Source of the DNA: Candidatus Flexifilum affinis
GTDB taxonomy: Bacteria > Chloroflexota > Anaerolineae > Aggregatilineales > Phototrophicaceae
NCBI GenBank assembly: GCA_016713325.1
Contig: JADJPJ010000084.1
Location: 1-64,000 of the forward strand
Reading direction: 5' to 3'
Length of the DNA: 64,000 bases
How positions within the stretch are numbered: position 1 is the first letter of the stretch; every line of letters begins with the position of its first letter. Under the pieces are notes generated by a model. It searched no databases. It had not been told where the DNA came from and worked only from the letters and a program-made list of their open reading frames with translations. The position numbers and the translations under genes are program-made. This document shows positions 9,455-16,807 of this stretch, piece after piece.

Positions 9455-9491
9455 AAAAAAGCGCCGGCGTTTCGCACGCCGGCGCTTTTTT
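9455..9491. terminator. Bidirectional terminator
   Basis: AAAAAAGCGCCGGCG pairs with CGCCGGCGCTTTTTT around a short loop. The A-run and T-run flank the stem symmetrically, so it can serve both the hydrolase gene on the plus strand and the convergent small gene on the minus strand. Confidence 0.85.
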
Positions 9492-9569
9492 CAGAGAGGT
9501 CGCCCCTGGGCCGTAAGCCGGGACGCCGCAGTGTCGTTTGCCATCGTCAAGCAAACCGTCAGGCAGCCG

Positions 9570-9863
9570 CTACTTCGGCTCTTCCGTCACCTCACGGTAC
9601 ATCTGCACGGCGAAGTCCATGAAGCTCGCCCAGCCGTCGCCTGCCATCATGCGGCGCTGCTCTTCGTTGAGTTCTACGTGAATGTCACGGTCGCCGGTGT
9701 GGATGTCGAGAGTCAGCAGGTCCCTGCCATCCTCCCGAATCTCTTCAAAGCACTGACGCTCGTAACCCATCGGATTGGCCAGGAACTTCCCCAGACAGCG
9801 TTCACAGATCGGCAGTTGGTGGTCACAGACGTTACGGTTAATCTTGACGTACATTTTGGCCAT
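9570..9863 (-). CDS. Small four-cysteine protein of unknown function
   Basis: A 97-residue acidic protein. Cys13, Cys20, Cys23 and Cys38 are arranged C-x6-C-x2-C-x14-C within the first 40 residues, which suggests a bound zinc ion or Fe-S cluster. The rest is a strand-rich segment (LLTLDIHTGDRDIHVELNEE) and a terminal helix. The spacing does not match ferredoxin or rubredoxin patterns that I know. It is convergent with the hydrolase gene across the shared terminator and divergent from the lipoprotein gene at 10019. I do not recognise the family; it could be a small regulatory or iron-handling protein. Confidence 0.65.
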   Translation of the reverse strand: MAKMYVKINRNVCDHQLPICERCLGKFLANPMGYERQCFEEIREDGRDLLTLDIHTGDRDIHVELNEEQRRMMAGDGWASFMDFAVQMYREVTEEPK

Positions 9864-10018
9864 CCTAAACTCTATTTGAATCCATCATAGGCGTATCTGT
9901 TTGGGCGGAGATAGTGTCATCTGTCATCAGTCGCCGGCCGGCAAGCGCTGTGCAAACCTGTCGAATTCTTCTACACTCATGGTATGTGAGTCCGGTTTTG
10001 GAAGGCACACTCTCGACG

Positions 10019-10408
10019 ATGATCGCCCGTATTGCTCCGGCCATTTCCATCCGCGCACGCCGTGGTGCACGCCGTGGTGCACGCCGTGGTGCACGCCGCG
10101 CCGTGCTGCTGGCGGCGCTGGCGCTGATGCTGCTGGCCTCGGCCTGCGGATCGGAAGGCGGAGCGGCGCCGACCGCCACGGCCATCACGCCGATCAAGCT
10201 GCTGGCGACAGTGTACGTTTCCCCCACGCCCGACGCCGCCCAGCGCGAAGCCACCCGCCAGGCTCAGCCTGCCACCAGCCCGACGCCGCCCCCCACCCGG
10301 CCGGCGGAGCCAACCGCCTATGTCGGCATTTTCCTGGGGGCCGCCGACAGCGGCGCGGTCTTCGACCAGGAGCGCTTCGCCGGGACGCTCACGGCCCCGC
10401 CGCCGTAG
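10019..10408 (+). CDS. Small lipoprotein with Thr/Pro linker
   Basis: Start ATG 10019 is chosen because the signal peptide begins there; earlier codons in frame are not protein-like. The n-region is very basic and built from a tandem ARRG repeat, followed by a hydrophobic core and a lipobox (LLASACGS), so lipidation at Cys is expected. A Thr/Pro spacer (SPTPPPTRPAEPT) leads to a short domain (AYVGIFLGAADSGAVFDQER). The product is only 129 residues and stops abruptly at APPP just before a hairpin array at 10422. The 3' end may have been cut by repeat insertion or shifted by an error. Function unknown. Confidence 0.6.
   Translation: MIARIAPAISIRARRGARRGARRGARRAVLLAALALMLLASACGSEGGAAPTATAITPIKLLATVYVSPTPDAAQREATRQAQPATSPTPPPTRPAEPTAYVGIFLGAADSGAVFDQERFAGTLTAPPP
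10055..10098 (+). repeat. 12-bp tandem repeat in a signal peptide
   Basis: GCACGCCGTGGT occurs three times in perfect tandem plus a partial fourth copy. It stays in frame and adds ARRG units to the basic n-region of the lipoprotein signal peptide. Confidence 0.85.
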
Positions 10409-10421
10409 ATCGAGCCAACAG

Positions 10422-10690
10422 GTCGTAGGGGCGCATCGCGAGATTCTGCTGAAAAAGGGGTGGCCGAAACTACGCCGATGTCGCCGATGCGCCGCCGGAG
10501 AATAGAATTCTCCGGCTACCCTCCAAAGATGCGAGAAACCGACTGAGTCGGTTGCGCCAGGAAGCGCTCATCCCTTGAATTCCGCTGGAGGAACCCTCTT
10601 CAGAGGGTTTTTCGGCGAGTTGAGGGTAGCCCGACGTTGCGCAGTTTTGCGCCAACGTCGGGCGGTTCACGAACCGACCCTACTCGTCGG
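10422..10690. repeat. Array of five different short hairpins
   Basis: Successive inverted repeats with different stems: CCGGAGAATAGAATTCTCCGG-type, AACCGACTGAGTCGGTT, AACCCTCTTCAGAGGGTT, CCCGACGTTG/CAACGTCGGG with a GCGCAGTTTTGCGC core, and GGTTCACGAACC. It is bordered on the left by GTAGGGGCG. No coding potential. The plan resembles the 221-bp element but the sequences differ. Confidence 0.7.
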
Positions 10691-10815
10691 GGAATTCCAG
10701 GCGATGACCCCGCCGTTGTACCCCCGTCATGCATCAGGCGGCCGTTTGCGATACAATGACATCCCAGCCCGTCCCGAGTGATTCGCGGCCCAGACATGAT
10801 GGGGGATGAACTGAG

Positions 10816-12177
10816 ATGCTCAACGACCTGATCCGCCAGCTTCAAGACTTCGATCCGGCTGTGCGCCGCGAAGCGATCATTGCCCTGGGAAAAACCAAAA
10901 ACATTGAAGCGCTGCGCCCTCTGGCGGATATCGTTCTGAAAGACTCCGATCCCGAACTGCGCGAGCTGGCGCGCAAAGCCGGCATCTACATCCAGCGCGA
11001 AAACAGCACCAAGATCGAGGAACCGGTCCGGCCCCGACGGCGGACGCCGGTCGCCCCGCCGCCGCCGGAAAAACCGCAGGGTCCCCGGCCTCGCGGTCCC
11101 GTGTTCATGGCCCCGGAAGTCGAAGACCCGGACAGCGGCGATCTCGTCATGCAGTCCTCGCTGACGGGTGAGCCGACCAAAGGCCCTGTGCGCGGCAGGA
11201 ACTACAACGTCCCGCCGGATGTCCGCAAGCGCGCCCGCGCCATCATCGAAAATGCCCTGTCCGACCACATGACGGGCAAGCCGTCGCGCGCCATGAAGAA
11301 TCTGACGGAGGCGCTCAGCCTCGACCCCAACCTGATCAACGACGACTATTTCGGCAACATTGCCTCCACCGTCACCGGCCTGCCCGCCGACCAGGCCGTG
11401 CAGTCGATCGTCGACCGGGGCAGCCGCGAACGCTTCATCACCTCGGCGGAGCGCTCGGAGCGGCAGAGAAAGGTGGACGACCACCTGAGCACCGTGCGCA
11501 AGACGACGCGCACCGATTTCGCCTTCGAACTGGCCATCTTTTGCCTCATCATGGTCGTCGGCCCGGTCATCGCCTCGATCATCTTCGTGCAGGGCATGTC
11601 CGGCTTTCTCAACACCGTCGTAGAATCCAACGTCGCGCGTGATGCCGTTCTGGACCCGGCCATCACCGATTTTCAGGTACAGTTCGCCAACGTCAGCGTG
11701 CTGACCTTCATCCCGATCGCTCTGGCCTCGCTGGTGTCGGCGCTGCTCAGCCTGTTCATTCAGATGGGCCTGATCCACCTGATCGCCACCAAGCTGCTCA
11801 AGGGCATCGGCACCTTCCAGCACATGCTGACCACCGTCCTGAGCTTCTACAACCGGCTGCTGCCGGTACTGTTTGTCGTTTTGGCGCTCAGCATGGTCGT
11901 GGCCTTCTTCTCGCAGTTTTCGATCATCTCGCTCTGCCCGGCGATCGTCCTGATCGGCATCGCGGGCTACATCATGGCCAAGACCTCCGGCAAGGTCGGG
12001 GAGGCCTACGGCTTTGGCGGGGGGTTGGGCTGCGTCTCGGTGCTGGGCAGTGTGCTCGTGCTGTCGGTGCTCAACGGGGTGATCGGCTACATCGCCCTTC
12101 AGGCCATGGGCTTCGCGCTGCAGGAGCTGCTGAACTCGGCCATCCTGCCCTCGCTCGGCGCCATCCCGGGGGCCTGA
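10816..12177 (+). CDS. HEAT-repeat protein fused to a Yip1-like membrane domain
   Basis: ATG 10816 has a GGGGGAT ribosome site; a TACAAT box at 10752 may be its -10 element. Residues 1-65 form a HEAT/PBS-lyase-type repeat (FDPAVRREAIIALGK). A Pro-rich basic linker (about 70-105) and a helical region follow. From about residue 235 there are five membrane segments in the layout of the Yip1 family, ending with TSGKVGEAYGFGGGLG. HEAT modules bind other proteins, so this is probably a membrane scaffold with a cytoplasmic binding arm. The genes downstream are close (25 nt) and may be co-transcribed. Function inferred only from domain type. Confidence 0.7.
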   Translation: MLNDLIRQLQDFDPAVRREAIIALGKTKNIEALRPLADIVLKDSDPELRELARKAGIYIQRENSTKIEEPVRPRRRTPVAPPPPEKPQGPRPRGPVFMAPEVEDPDSGDLVMQSSLTGEPTKGPVRGRNYNVPPDVRKRARAIIENALSDHMTGKPSRAMKNLTEALSLDPNLINDDYFGNIASTVTGLPADQAVQSIVDRGSRERFITSAERSERQRKVDDHLSTVRKTTRTDFAFELAIFCLIMVVGPVIASIIFVQGMSGFLNTVVESNVARDAVLDPAITDFQVQFANVSVLTFIPIALASLVSALLSLFIQMGLIHLIATKLLKGIGTFQHMLTTVLSFYNRLLPVLFVVLALSMVVAFFSQFSIISLCPAIVLIGIAGYIMAKTSGKVGEAYGFGGGLGCVSVLGSVLVLSVLNGVIGYIALQAMGFALQELLNSAILPSLGAIPGA

Positions 12178-12202
12178 TCGCCGGCGAGCCTATGGAGAGG
12201 TT

Positions 12203-13099
12203 TTGACCACGCTGTCCGCACTGCTCAAAAACGCCACGTTCAAAGCCGTGGCGAAGGTCTTGACGCCCGCGGCTGCGCTGGGAACGCTGGGGGCGGCGGG
12301 GACGCTGCTTTACGCCTACCGCGCCGCCGACCGCTTGCAGGTGGTCCCGGTCGACTTCCTGCACCCAGCCGTGCCGCGCGCCTTCCACGGCTACACCATC
12401 GCCCAGTTCAGCGACATCCACCTCGACGGATCGCGCCGGTCGCTGGACCTGCTGGAGCGGACCGTCGAACTGATCAACGCCGCCACGCCGGATCTGATCG
12501 TCTGCACCGGCGATTTCGTCACCGCGCGCATTCGACCCCTGCGTGGCGATCTGACAGGCGCCCTGCGACGCCTGCGCGCTCCGGATGGCGTCCTGGCCAT
12601 CCTGGGCAATCATGACTTTGGCTATAACCGGGTGATCACCCAGCGCGCCCTGGCCGAGGCCGGCATCCCCGAACTGGAGAACGCCGTCGTCACCCTCCAG
12701 CGCGGTGAGGATCGCCTGCACATCGCCGGGGTGGACAGCGTGGTGCGCCAGCGCGCCCGCCTGGATCAGGTATTGGAGGTGCTGCCGCGCGACGGCATGG
12801 CCATCCTGCTGGCCCACGAGCCGGACTATGCCGACATCGCCGCCGCCACCGGGCGCTTCGCCCTCCAGCTCTCCGGCCACACCCACGGCGGGCAGATCAA
12901 CCTGCCGCTGCTGACGGAGATCAGCCTGCCGGCCTATGGGCGGCGCTACAAGGAGGGCATCCATCTGGTCAAGGGGCTGTGGCTGTACGTCAACCGCGGC
13001 ATCGGCACCGGCGGCGTGTCGCTCCGCTTGCGCGCCCGCCCGGAGATCACAATCATCAAACTGGGTTTTATGAACCTTTTTCAGGAGTACACTTCATGA
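12203..13099 (+). CDS. Membrane-anchored calcineurin-like metallophosphoesterase (YkuE type)
   Basis: The start is TTG 12203 after GGAGAGG. Residues 22-40 form an anchor. The dinuclear-metal motifs are all present: FSDIHLDG (Asp71, His73), CTGDFV, LGNHDFG, LLAHEPD and the C-terminal SGHTHGGQ. This order matches the YkuE/YaeI group, whose members hydrolyse phosphate esters such as lipid-linked UDP-sugars at the membrane. At 298 residues the length is normal. Its stop overlaps the start of the next gene (ATGA at 13096-13099), so translation is likely coupled to the lipase below. Confidence 0.85.
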   Translation: MTTLSALLKNATFKAVAKVLTPAAALGTLGAAGTLLYAYRAADRLQVVPVDFLHPAVPRAFHGYTIAQFSDIHLDGSRRSLDLLERTVELINAATPDLIVCTGDFVTARIRPLRGDLTGALRRLRAPDGVLAILGNHDFGYNRVITQRALAEAGIPELENAVVTLQRGEDRLHIAGVDSVVRQRARLDQVLEVLPRDGMAILLAHEPDYADIAAATGRFALQLSGHTHGGQINLPLLTEISLPAYGRRYKEGIHLVKGLWLYVNRGIGTGGVSLRLRARPEITIIKLGFMNLFQEYTS

Positions 13100-13934
13100 C
13101 GCTCGCCACCTCCACCCTGCGCACCGCCGACGGCGTGACGCTGCACCTCGCCCACCAACTCCCCCAGGGCGATCCCAAAGCCATCGTGCTGCTGGTCCAC
13201 GGCTACGCCGAACACTCCGGCCGCTACCTGCACGTCATCGACGCGCTGACCAACGCCGGCTATGCCGTCTACACGATCGATCACCGGGGACACGGCCGCA
13301 GCGAGGGCATGCGCGCCTACGTCGAGTCGATCCACGGCATCGCCGACGACCTGTACGTCTACTTCCAGCAGATCAAGGCCGCCCAGCCGGGCAAGAAGAT
13401 CTTCGTCTACGGCCACAGCATGGGCGCGATGATCAGCCTGGTCTTCACCCTCAAGCACCAGGACGAGATGGCCGGCCTGATCACCAGCGGCGCGCGCCGG
13501 TGATCGCCGACGCCAACGTCTCGCCGGTCATGGTGACGCTCGGCAAGATCATGAACGCCATCGCCCCGACGCTGCCGCTGCTGCCCTTCGGCGGTGTAAA
13601 TTCGCTCTCGCGCGACCCGGAGGTCGACCGGCGGGTGGACGCCGATCCCCTCCATTACACCGGCAAGCTGCGCGTCCGCACCGGCATGGCCATCAACACC
13701 GCCTCGCAGTGGGTGCGCGCGCGCCTTGAGGACTTCCGCCTGCCGATGCTGATCTTCCACGGCGCCACCGATCCGCTGGTCACGCCGGAGGGGAGCAAGC
13801 TGCTGCACAGCCGCGCCCGCTCGACCGACAAGCAGCTCACCCTCTACCCGGACATGCGTCACGAGTCGCACAACGAGTACGGCAAGGAACAGGTGATCGC
13901 CGACGTGATCGCCTGGCTGGACAAGCACGCCTGA
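13096..13934 (+). CDS. Monoacylglycerol lipase-like alpha/beta hydrolase, one frameshift
   Basis: ATG 13096 overlaps the stop of the phosphoesterase. The fold and motifs are those of monoglyceride lipases: LLVHGYAEHSGRY, DHRGHGRSEG, the nucleophile elbow YGHSMGA, the acid in FHGATDPLV, and the base in MRHESHNE. The reading frame breaks near 13498 in a GCGCGCGCC run and resumes as PVIADANVSPVM; restoring one base gives a continuous 279-residue enzyme of normal size. The likely role is release of fatty acids from monoacylglycerols, consistent with a thioesterase gene directly downstream. Confidence 0.85.
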
Positions 13935-13955
13935 TTTGAAGGGGATGATCACACT

Positions 13956-14411
13956 ATGACGATGCCGCCCGCTGTCACGCTCGAAGGCTTCCGCCATCAG
14001 GTTCGCGTCCCCGTCCGCTGGGGCGATCTGGACGCGATGGGCCATGTCAACAACGCCACCTACCTGACCTATCTGGAGCAGGCGCGCATCACCTACTTCC
14101 GCAACCTGGGCCTGTGGGATGCCGCGCCCGGCAAGGTCGGCCCGATCATGGCGCGCTGCGAGATCGACTACCGCGCCCCGCTGCATTCCGACGACGACGT
14201 GGTGGTCTTCACCCGCTGCTCCCGTCTGGGATCGCGCAGCTTCGACACCGAGCAGGTGATCGCGCGCGTCAAGGATGGGGCGCTGGAGATCGCCGCGCAG
14301 TCGAAGATCGTGGTGGTGGTCTACGACTATTCCGCTGGCAAATCCGCCCCCATGCCAGAGGCCTGGCGCGAGAAGCTGCGCGCCTACGAGGTCGAGCCGC
14401 CGAAGGAATGA
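13956..14411 (+). CDS. Hotdog-fold acyl-CoA thioesterase
   Basis: A 151-residue protein of the 4-hydroxybenzoyl-CoA thioesterase/YbgC family. The signature VRWGDLDAMGHVNNATYLTY carries the Asp and the HVNN loop that bind and cleave the acyl thioester. The later segments CEIDYRAPLHSDDDVVVFTR and RVKDGALEIAAQSKIVVVVY complete the hotdog sheet. It starts 21 nt after the lipase with an AAGGGG ribosome site and is probably in the same operon. It hydrolyses acyl-CoA to free acid and CoA in the cytoplasm; the chain-length preference is unknown. Confidence 0.85.
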   Translation: MTMPPAVTLEGFRHQVRVPVRWGDLDAMGHVNNATYLTYLEQARITYFRNLGLWDAAPGKVGPIMARCEIDYRAPLHSDDDVVVFTRCSRLGSRSFDTEQVIARVKDGALEIAAQSKIVVVVYDYSAGKSAPMPEAWREKLRAYEVEPPKE

Positions 14412-14433
14412 GGAAGGAGGGAGAACGCAGACC

Positions 14434-14732
14434 GCTGTAGGGACGCGCTACTGCGCGTCCCGCAGGTGGGGGCGGGGGCCGCGGGGGGGGGTCTTGGTCC
14501 CTTTGGGCCTGTCTTTCGGGTAACCGGGGTTTTACCCGGGGGCCGCGCAATCGATATTCAGATGGCGTCGATCAGTCGCTAACTTGGTGCACATGGGACG
14601 TGCTACTGCGCGTCCGCAATGGCGCGTCCGCGGATCTCCACCCTCACCCGCTGCGCTGCGCTTAGCCGCCCTCTCCCGTGTCACGGGAGAGGGCACGACC
14701 GGTAGGTCGGGGTGAGGGTCTTGTCCGCTGAC
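14434..14732. repeat. Composite repeat block with truncated copy B of the 221-bp element
   Basis: From left to right: a GTAGGGACGCGC-TACT-GCGCGTCC hairpin, a G-rich run, and the right half of the 221-bp element (14493-14598, ending CTTGGTGCACATGGGA). Further ACTGCGCGTCC hairpins and a CCCTCTCCCGTGTCACGGGAGAGGG palindrome (14669-14692) follow, with CCCTCACCC/GGGTGAGGG arms outside it. The left half of the element is missing behind the G-run. Confidence 0.7.
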
Positions 14733-14752
14733 CTACAATGTGAGGTGATCCG

Positions 14753-15262
14753 ATGGTCATCGTTCGAGCGGCCAGGCCCGACGACGCCGACGGGCTGAAT
14801 GCCGTCATTCAGGCCGTGGACGCATTCCACGCCGATGGCGTCCCGCACGTCTTCCGCCGCTTCGACGGGCCGGCGCGCTCTGCCGAGTGGTTCGCCGACG
14901 CGCTCAACAACCCTGACTCACTGCTGCTCGTCGCGACGAACGACACCGCCGACAGCACCGCCGACAGCACCGCCGACGGCGCGATCGTCGGCTTTTTGTC
15001 GGCGCTGGTGCGACAAAACCCCGATCTGCCGATGTTCGTGCCGCGCCGCTGGCTGCTGGTCGATGCCGTCGGCGTGCTGGAAGCGTACCGGGGGCAGGGC
15101 GTCGGCCGGGCGCTGATGGAGCAGGCGCACGCGTGGGCGCAGGCGCAGGGGCTGGCCGAGGTCGAGCTGACCGTCTGGGAGTTCAACCAGGGGGCCATCG
15201 CCTTCTACGCGGAGCTTGGCTACACGACCGTCCTGCGGCGGCTGTGGAAACCGCTGCGGTAA
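14753..15262 (+). CDS. GNAT-family N-acetyltransferase
   Basis: ATG 14753 follows a GAGGTGATC ribosome site. The 169-residue product has the full GNAT layout: an N-terminal IVRAARPDDADGLNAVI segment, the motif A acetyl-CoA loop in VLEAYRGQGVGRALMEQAHA, and the motif B tail VWEFNQGAIAFYAELGYTT. It transfers an acetyl group from acetyl-CoA to an amine that cannot be predicted. A TADS repeat is expanded in the loop between strands 2 and 3 (around residues 63-76). It lies between a repeat block and a convergent beta-propeller gene. Confidence 0.85.
   Translation: MVIVRAARPDDADGLNAVIQAVDAFHADGVPHVFRRFDGPARSAEWFADALNNPDSLLLVATNDTADSTADSTADGAIVGFLSALVRQNPDLPMFVPRRWLLVDAVGVLEAYRGQGVGRALMEQAHAWAQAQGLAEVELTVWEFNQGAIAFYAELGYTTVLRRLWKPLR
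14945..14980 (+). repeat. 12-bp tandem repeat inside the acetyltransferase gene
   Basis: ACCGCCGACAGC is present three times, the last copy with one change. In frame it encodes TADS-TADS-TADG, in an acidic surface loop. Confidence 0.85.
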
Positions 15263-15364
15263 GTAACCTGCTTCTCGTGGCCAGTCTCAGGGGGCAGTGC
15301 GGGGCGAAAGACTCACCCCACATAAATCGTGTTCGGGCGCCAGTTGCCGTGCGCCTCAAATGTG

Positions 15365-16477
15365 CTACGAGTCGATTTCGATAGTCCAGGCACGTATGTG
15401 TTGTGATGCAGTGACGGCGTTGACTGAGAGAAGGATTTTGCCATTTTCTGGGAAAACCAGGCCCGCGATCTTGTCCTGGTGCGCGACAAAATCAGTCAAA
15501 TGAGTACACGTATCCGTGATCCATAGCTTGATTTTGCCCTCATCATCACCAATAGCCAGTAGGGTGCCATCATCCGTCAATGCGACGGCTGAGATTCGAT
15601 CCAGCCTCCCGAATCGCGGTCGGTATGGATTTGGCTCTACTGGGACGCTGCAAATAACACGCTCCGACATCAGGTCAGAGACTTCTACCCTGTACTCCCA
15701 ATCGTCTGTGATACCGAGGGTGAAGGCAAGGCCAAGCGCAGTAACGTCAGCATGAGCGGCAAAAGCTGGCACGATGTACGCGGCTTCAACCGTCTGCTTC
15801 AGATGACCAGTAGTCCTGTCCAGTTCCCACATTTCATACCAATCGTAACCCGGATAGTTAACCAGGATGAAAGCACTTTCCGCATTCATTGCGAACGTAA
15901 CGAATGTCGCGATGGCAGGAAAACCGATGAGGTCGTCCAATACAAGTCTCGAGGTCTGGCGATTGGATAAGCTATAGAATACCAGCCCAGTATTCTCATA
16001 TACGGCATTGTCAGGAAAGATGAGTTCGTCAGTCACCGCCAGGGCGACAGCATCATGCCCGTCATAAGCCAAAGCGCTTACGCTCCCTGGTTTCAACACA
16101 TCTAGCGTGGCATTGGCGATGAGGCGTAGATCCTCTGCGTTGATGATATCGATAGAACTCTGTTCACCGTCATACACGATGATGTCCGAATTCAAGCGGT
16201 CGATGGCAAACTGCAGTGCGGGCCTATCTGGCATATTCGGAATGAAGCCTGCCTGATCACCTCCACCTAACTCGTAGATGGCAATCCCTCTGTCCGAGGA
16301 TGCGACGAAGCTTGCCAGGTCTGGAATTATCCCAAGTTGTTGTACGTCGGATTCGGCGATCTGAAAGAGCAGTCGCACCGATACATTGCTCTGCATCGCT
16401 GAAAGTCTAGGCCCGATGGCCAAGAACAACAGCATCACTATGCCGAAATGACTCGCTGAAGGGCGTCCATTTCTCAT
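15365..16477 (-). CDS. Exported WD40-like beta-propeller protein
   Basis: The start chosen is ATG 16477, which opens a signal peptide (FGIVMLLFLAIGPRLSAMQS); an in-frame extension to 16627 is possible but crosses another signal-peptide reading frame. About 370 residues form repeated four-strand blades, each with a turn of the type ALTDDGTLLAIGDDEGKIKLW or FPENGKILLSVNAV. These resemble WD40/YVTN propellers, which act as binding platforms. Base use is lower in GC than in its neighbours, which may point to acquisition. Its start overlaps the stop of a 38-codon reading frame (ATGA at 16477-16474). Binding partner unknown. Confidence 0.7.
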   Translation of the reverse strand: MRNGRPSASHFGIVMLLFLAIGPRLSAMQSNVSVRLLFQIAESDVQQLGIIPDLASFVASSDRGIAIYELGGGDQAGFIPNMPDRPALQFAIDRLNSDIIVYDGEQSSIDIINAEDLRLIANATLDVLKPGSVSALAYDGHDAVALAVTDELIFPDNAVYENTGLVFYSLSNRQTSRLVLDDLIGFPAIATFVTFAMNAESAFILVNYPGYDWYEMWELDRTTGHLKQTVEAAYIVPAFAAHADVTALGLAFTLGITDDWEYRVEVSDLMSERVICSVPVEPNPYRPRFGRLDRISAVALTDDGTLLAIGDDEGKIKLWITDTCTHLTDFVAHQDKIAGLVFPENGKILLSVNAVTASQHIRAWTIEIDS

Positions 16478-16590
16478 GGCCACGTTCCATCCTGTAGCCC
16501 CCATACCTGCGTCGGACCTGCAAAGCTCAGCCAAAGGGTTACAACAGTGACTGCAACTCTCAGCCAACTGCGGGCGACTCGGCGTGGCAT
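16474..16590 (-). CDS. 38-residue signal-peptide-like leader peptide
   Basis: ATG 16590 is preceded by a good ribosome site (GAGGAGAACC). The frame encodes MPRRVARSWLRVAVTVVTLW followed by LSFAGPTQVWG and a short polar end: a textbook signal peptide with basic n-region, hydrophobic core and cleavage site, but almost no mature part. Its TGA overlaps the ATG of the beta-propeller gene. It could be a coupled leader, or the true start of a propeller protein cut off by a frameshift with the second signal peptide arising from duplication. Confidence 0.45.
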   Translation of the reverse strand: MPRRVARSWLRVAVTVVTLWLSFAGPTQVWGLQDGTWP

Positions 16591-16766
16591 GGTTCTCCTC
16601 TGGATAACGGGTGTTCGAACTCCTCATTCCTAGCCATCGAATCAGGGTTCAGCCACCACTCAGTTCAGCGGGCGCGCCATAGTTCCCCTCAAACGGGTTC
16701 CGGCTCACAACCGCCCCGCTTGTCGGCTAGCACTGCCGTGCCCACAGGTACACAGCCCGCCCCGCC

Positions 16767-16807
16767 CTTCCTCATTTCTCGTCTCTCGTTTCTCACTCAG
16801 CACTCAA
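16767..16807 (-). repeat. Polypurine tail motif after the SGNH hydrolase gene
   Basis: On the minus strand it reads GAGTGCTGAGTGAGAAACGA, then GAGACGAGAAATGAGGAAG. It includes the last codons and stop of the upstream gene. Close relatives follow stop codons at 26733, 27195, 27391 and 36868, always in the same orientation relative to the gene. Confidence 0.6.

Noticed and set aside
9455..9491. Attachment site or small RNA gene
   Set aside because: The symmetric A/T-flanked stem between convergent genes is fully explained as a bidirectional terminator.
10422..10690. Possible CRISPR array
   Set aside because: The stems differ from one another, there is no constant repeat or spacer spacing, and no cas gene is near.
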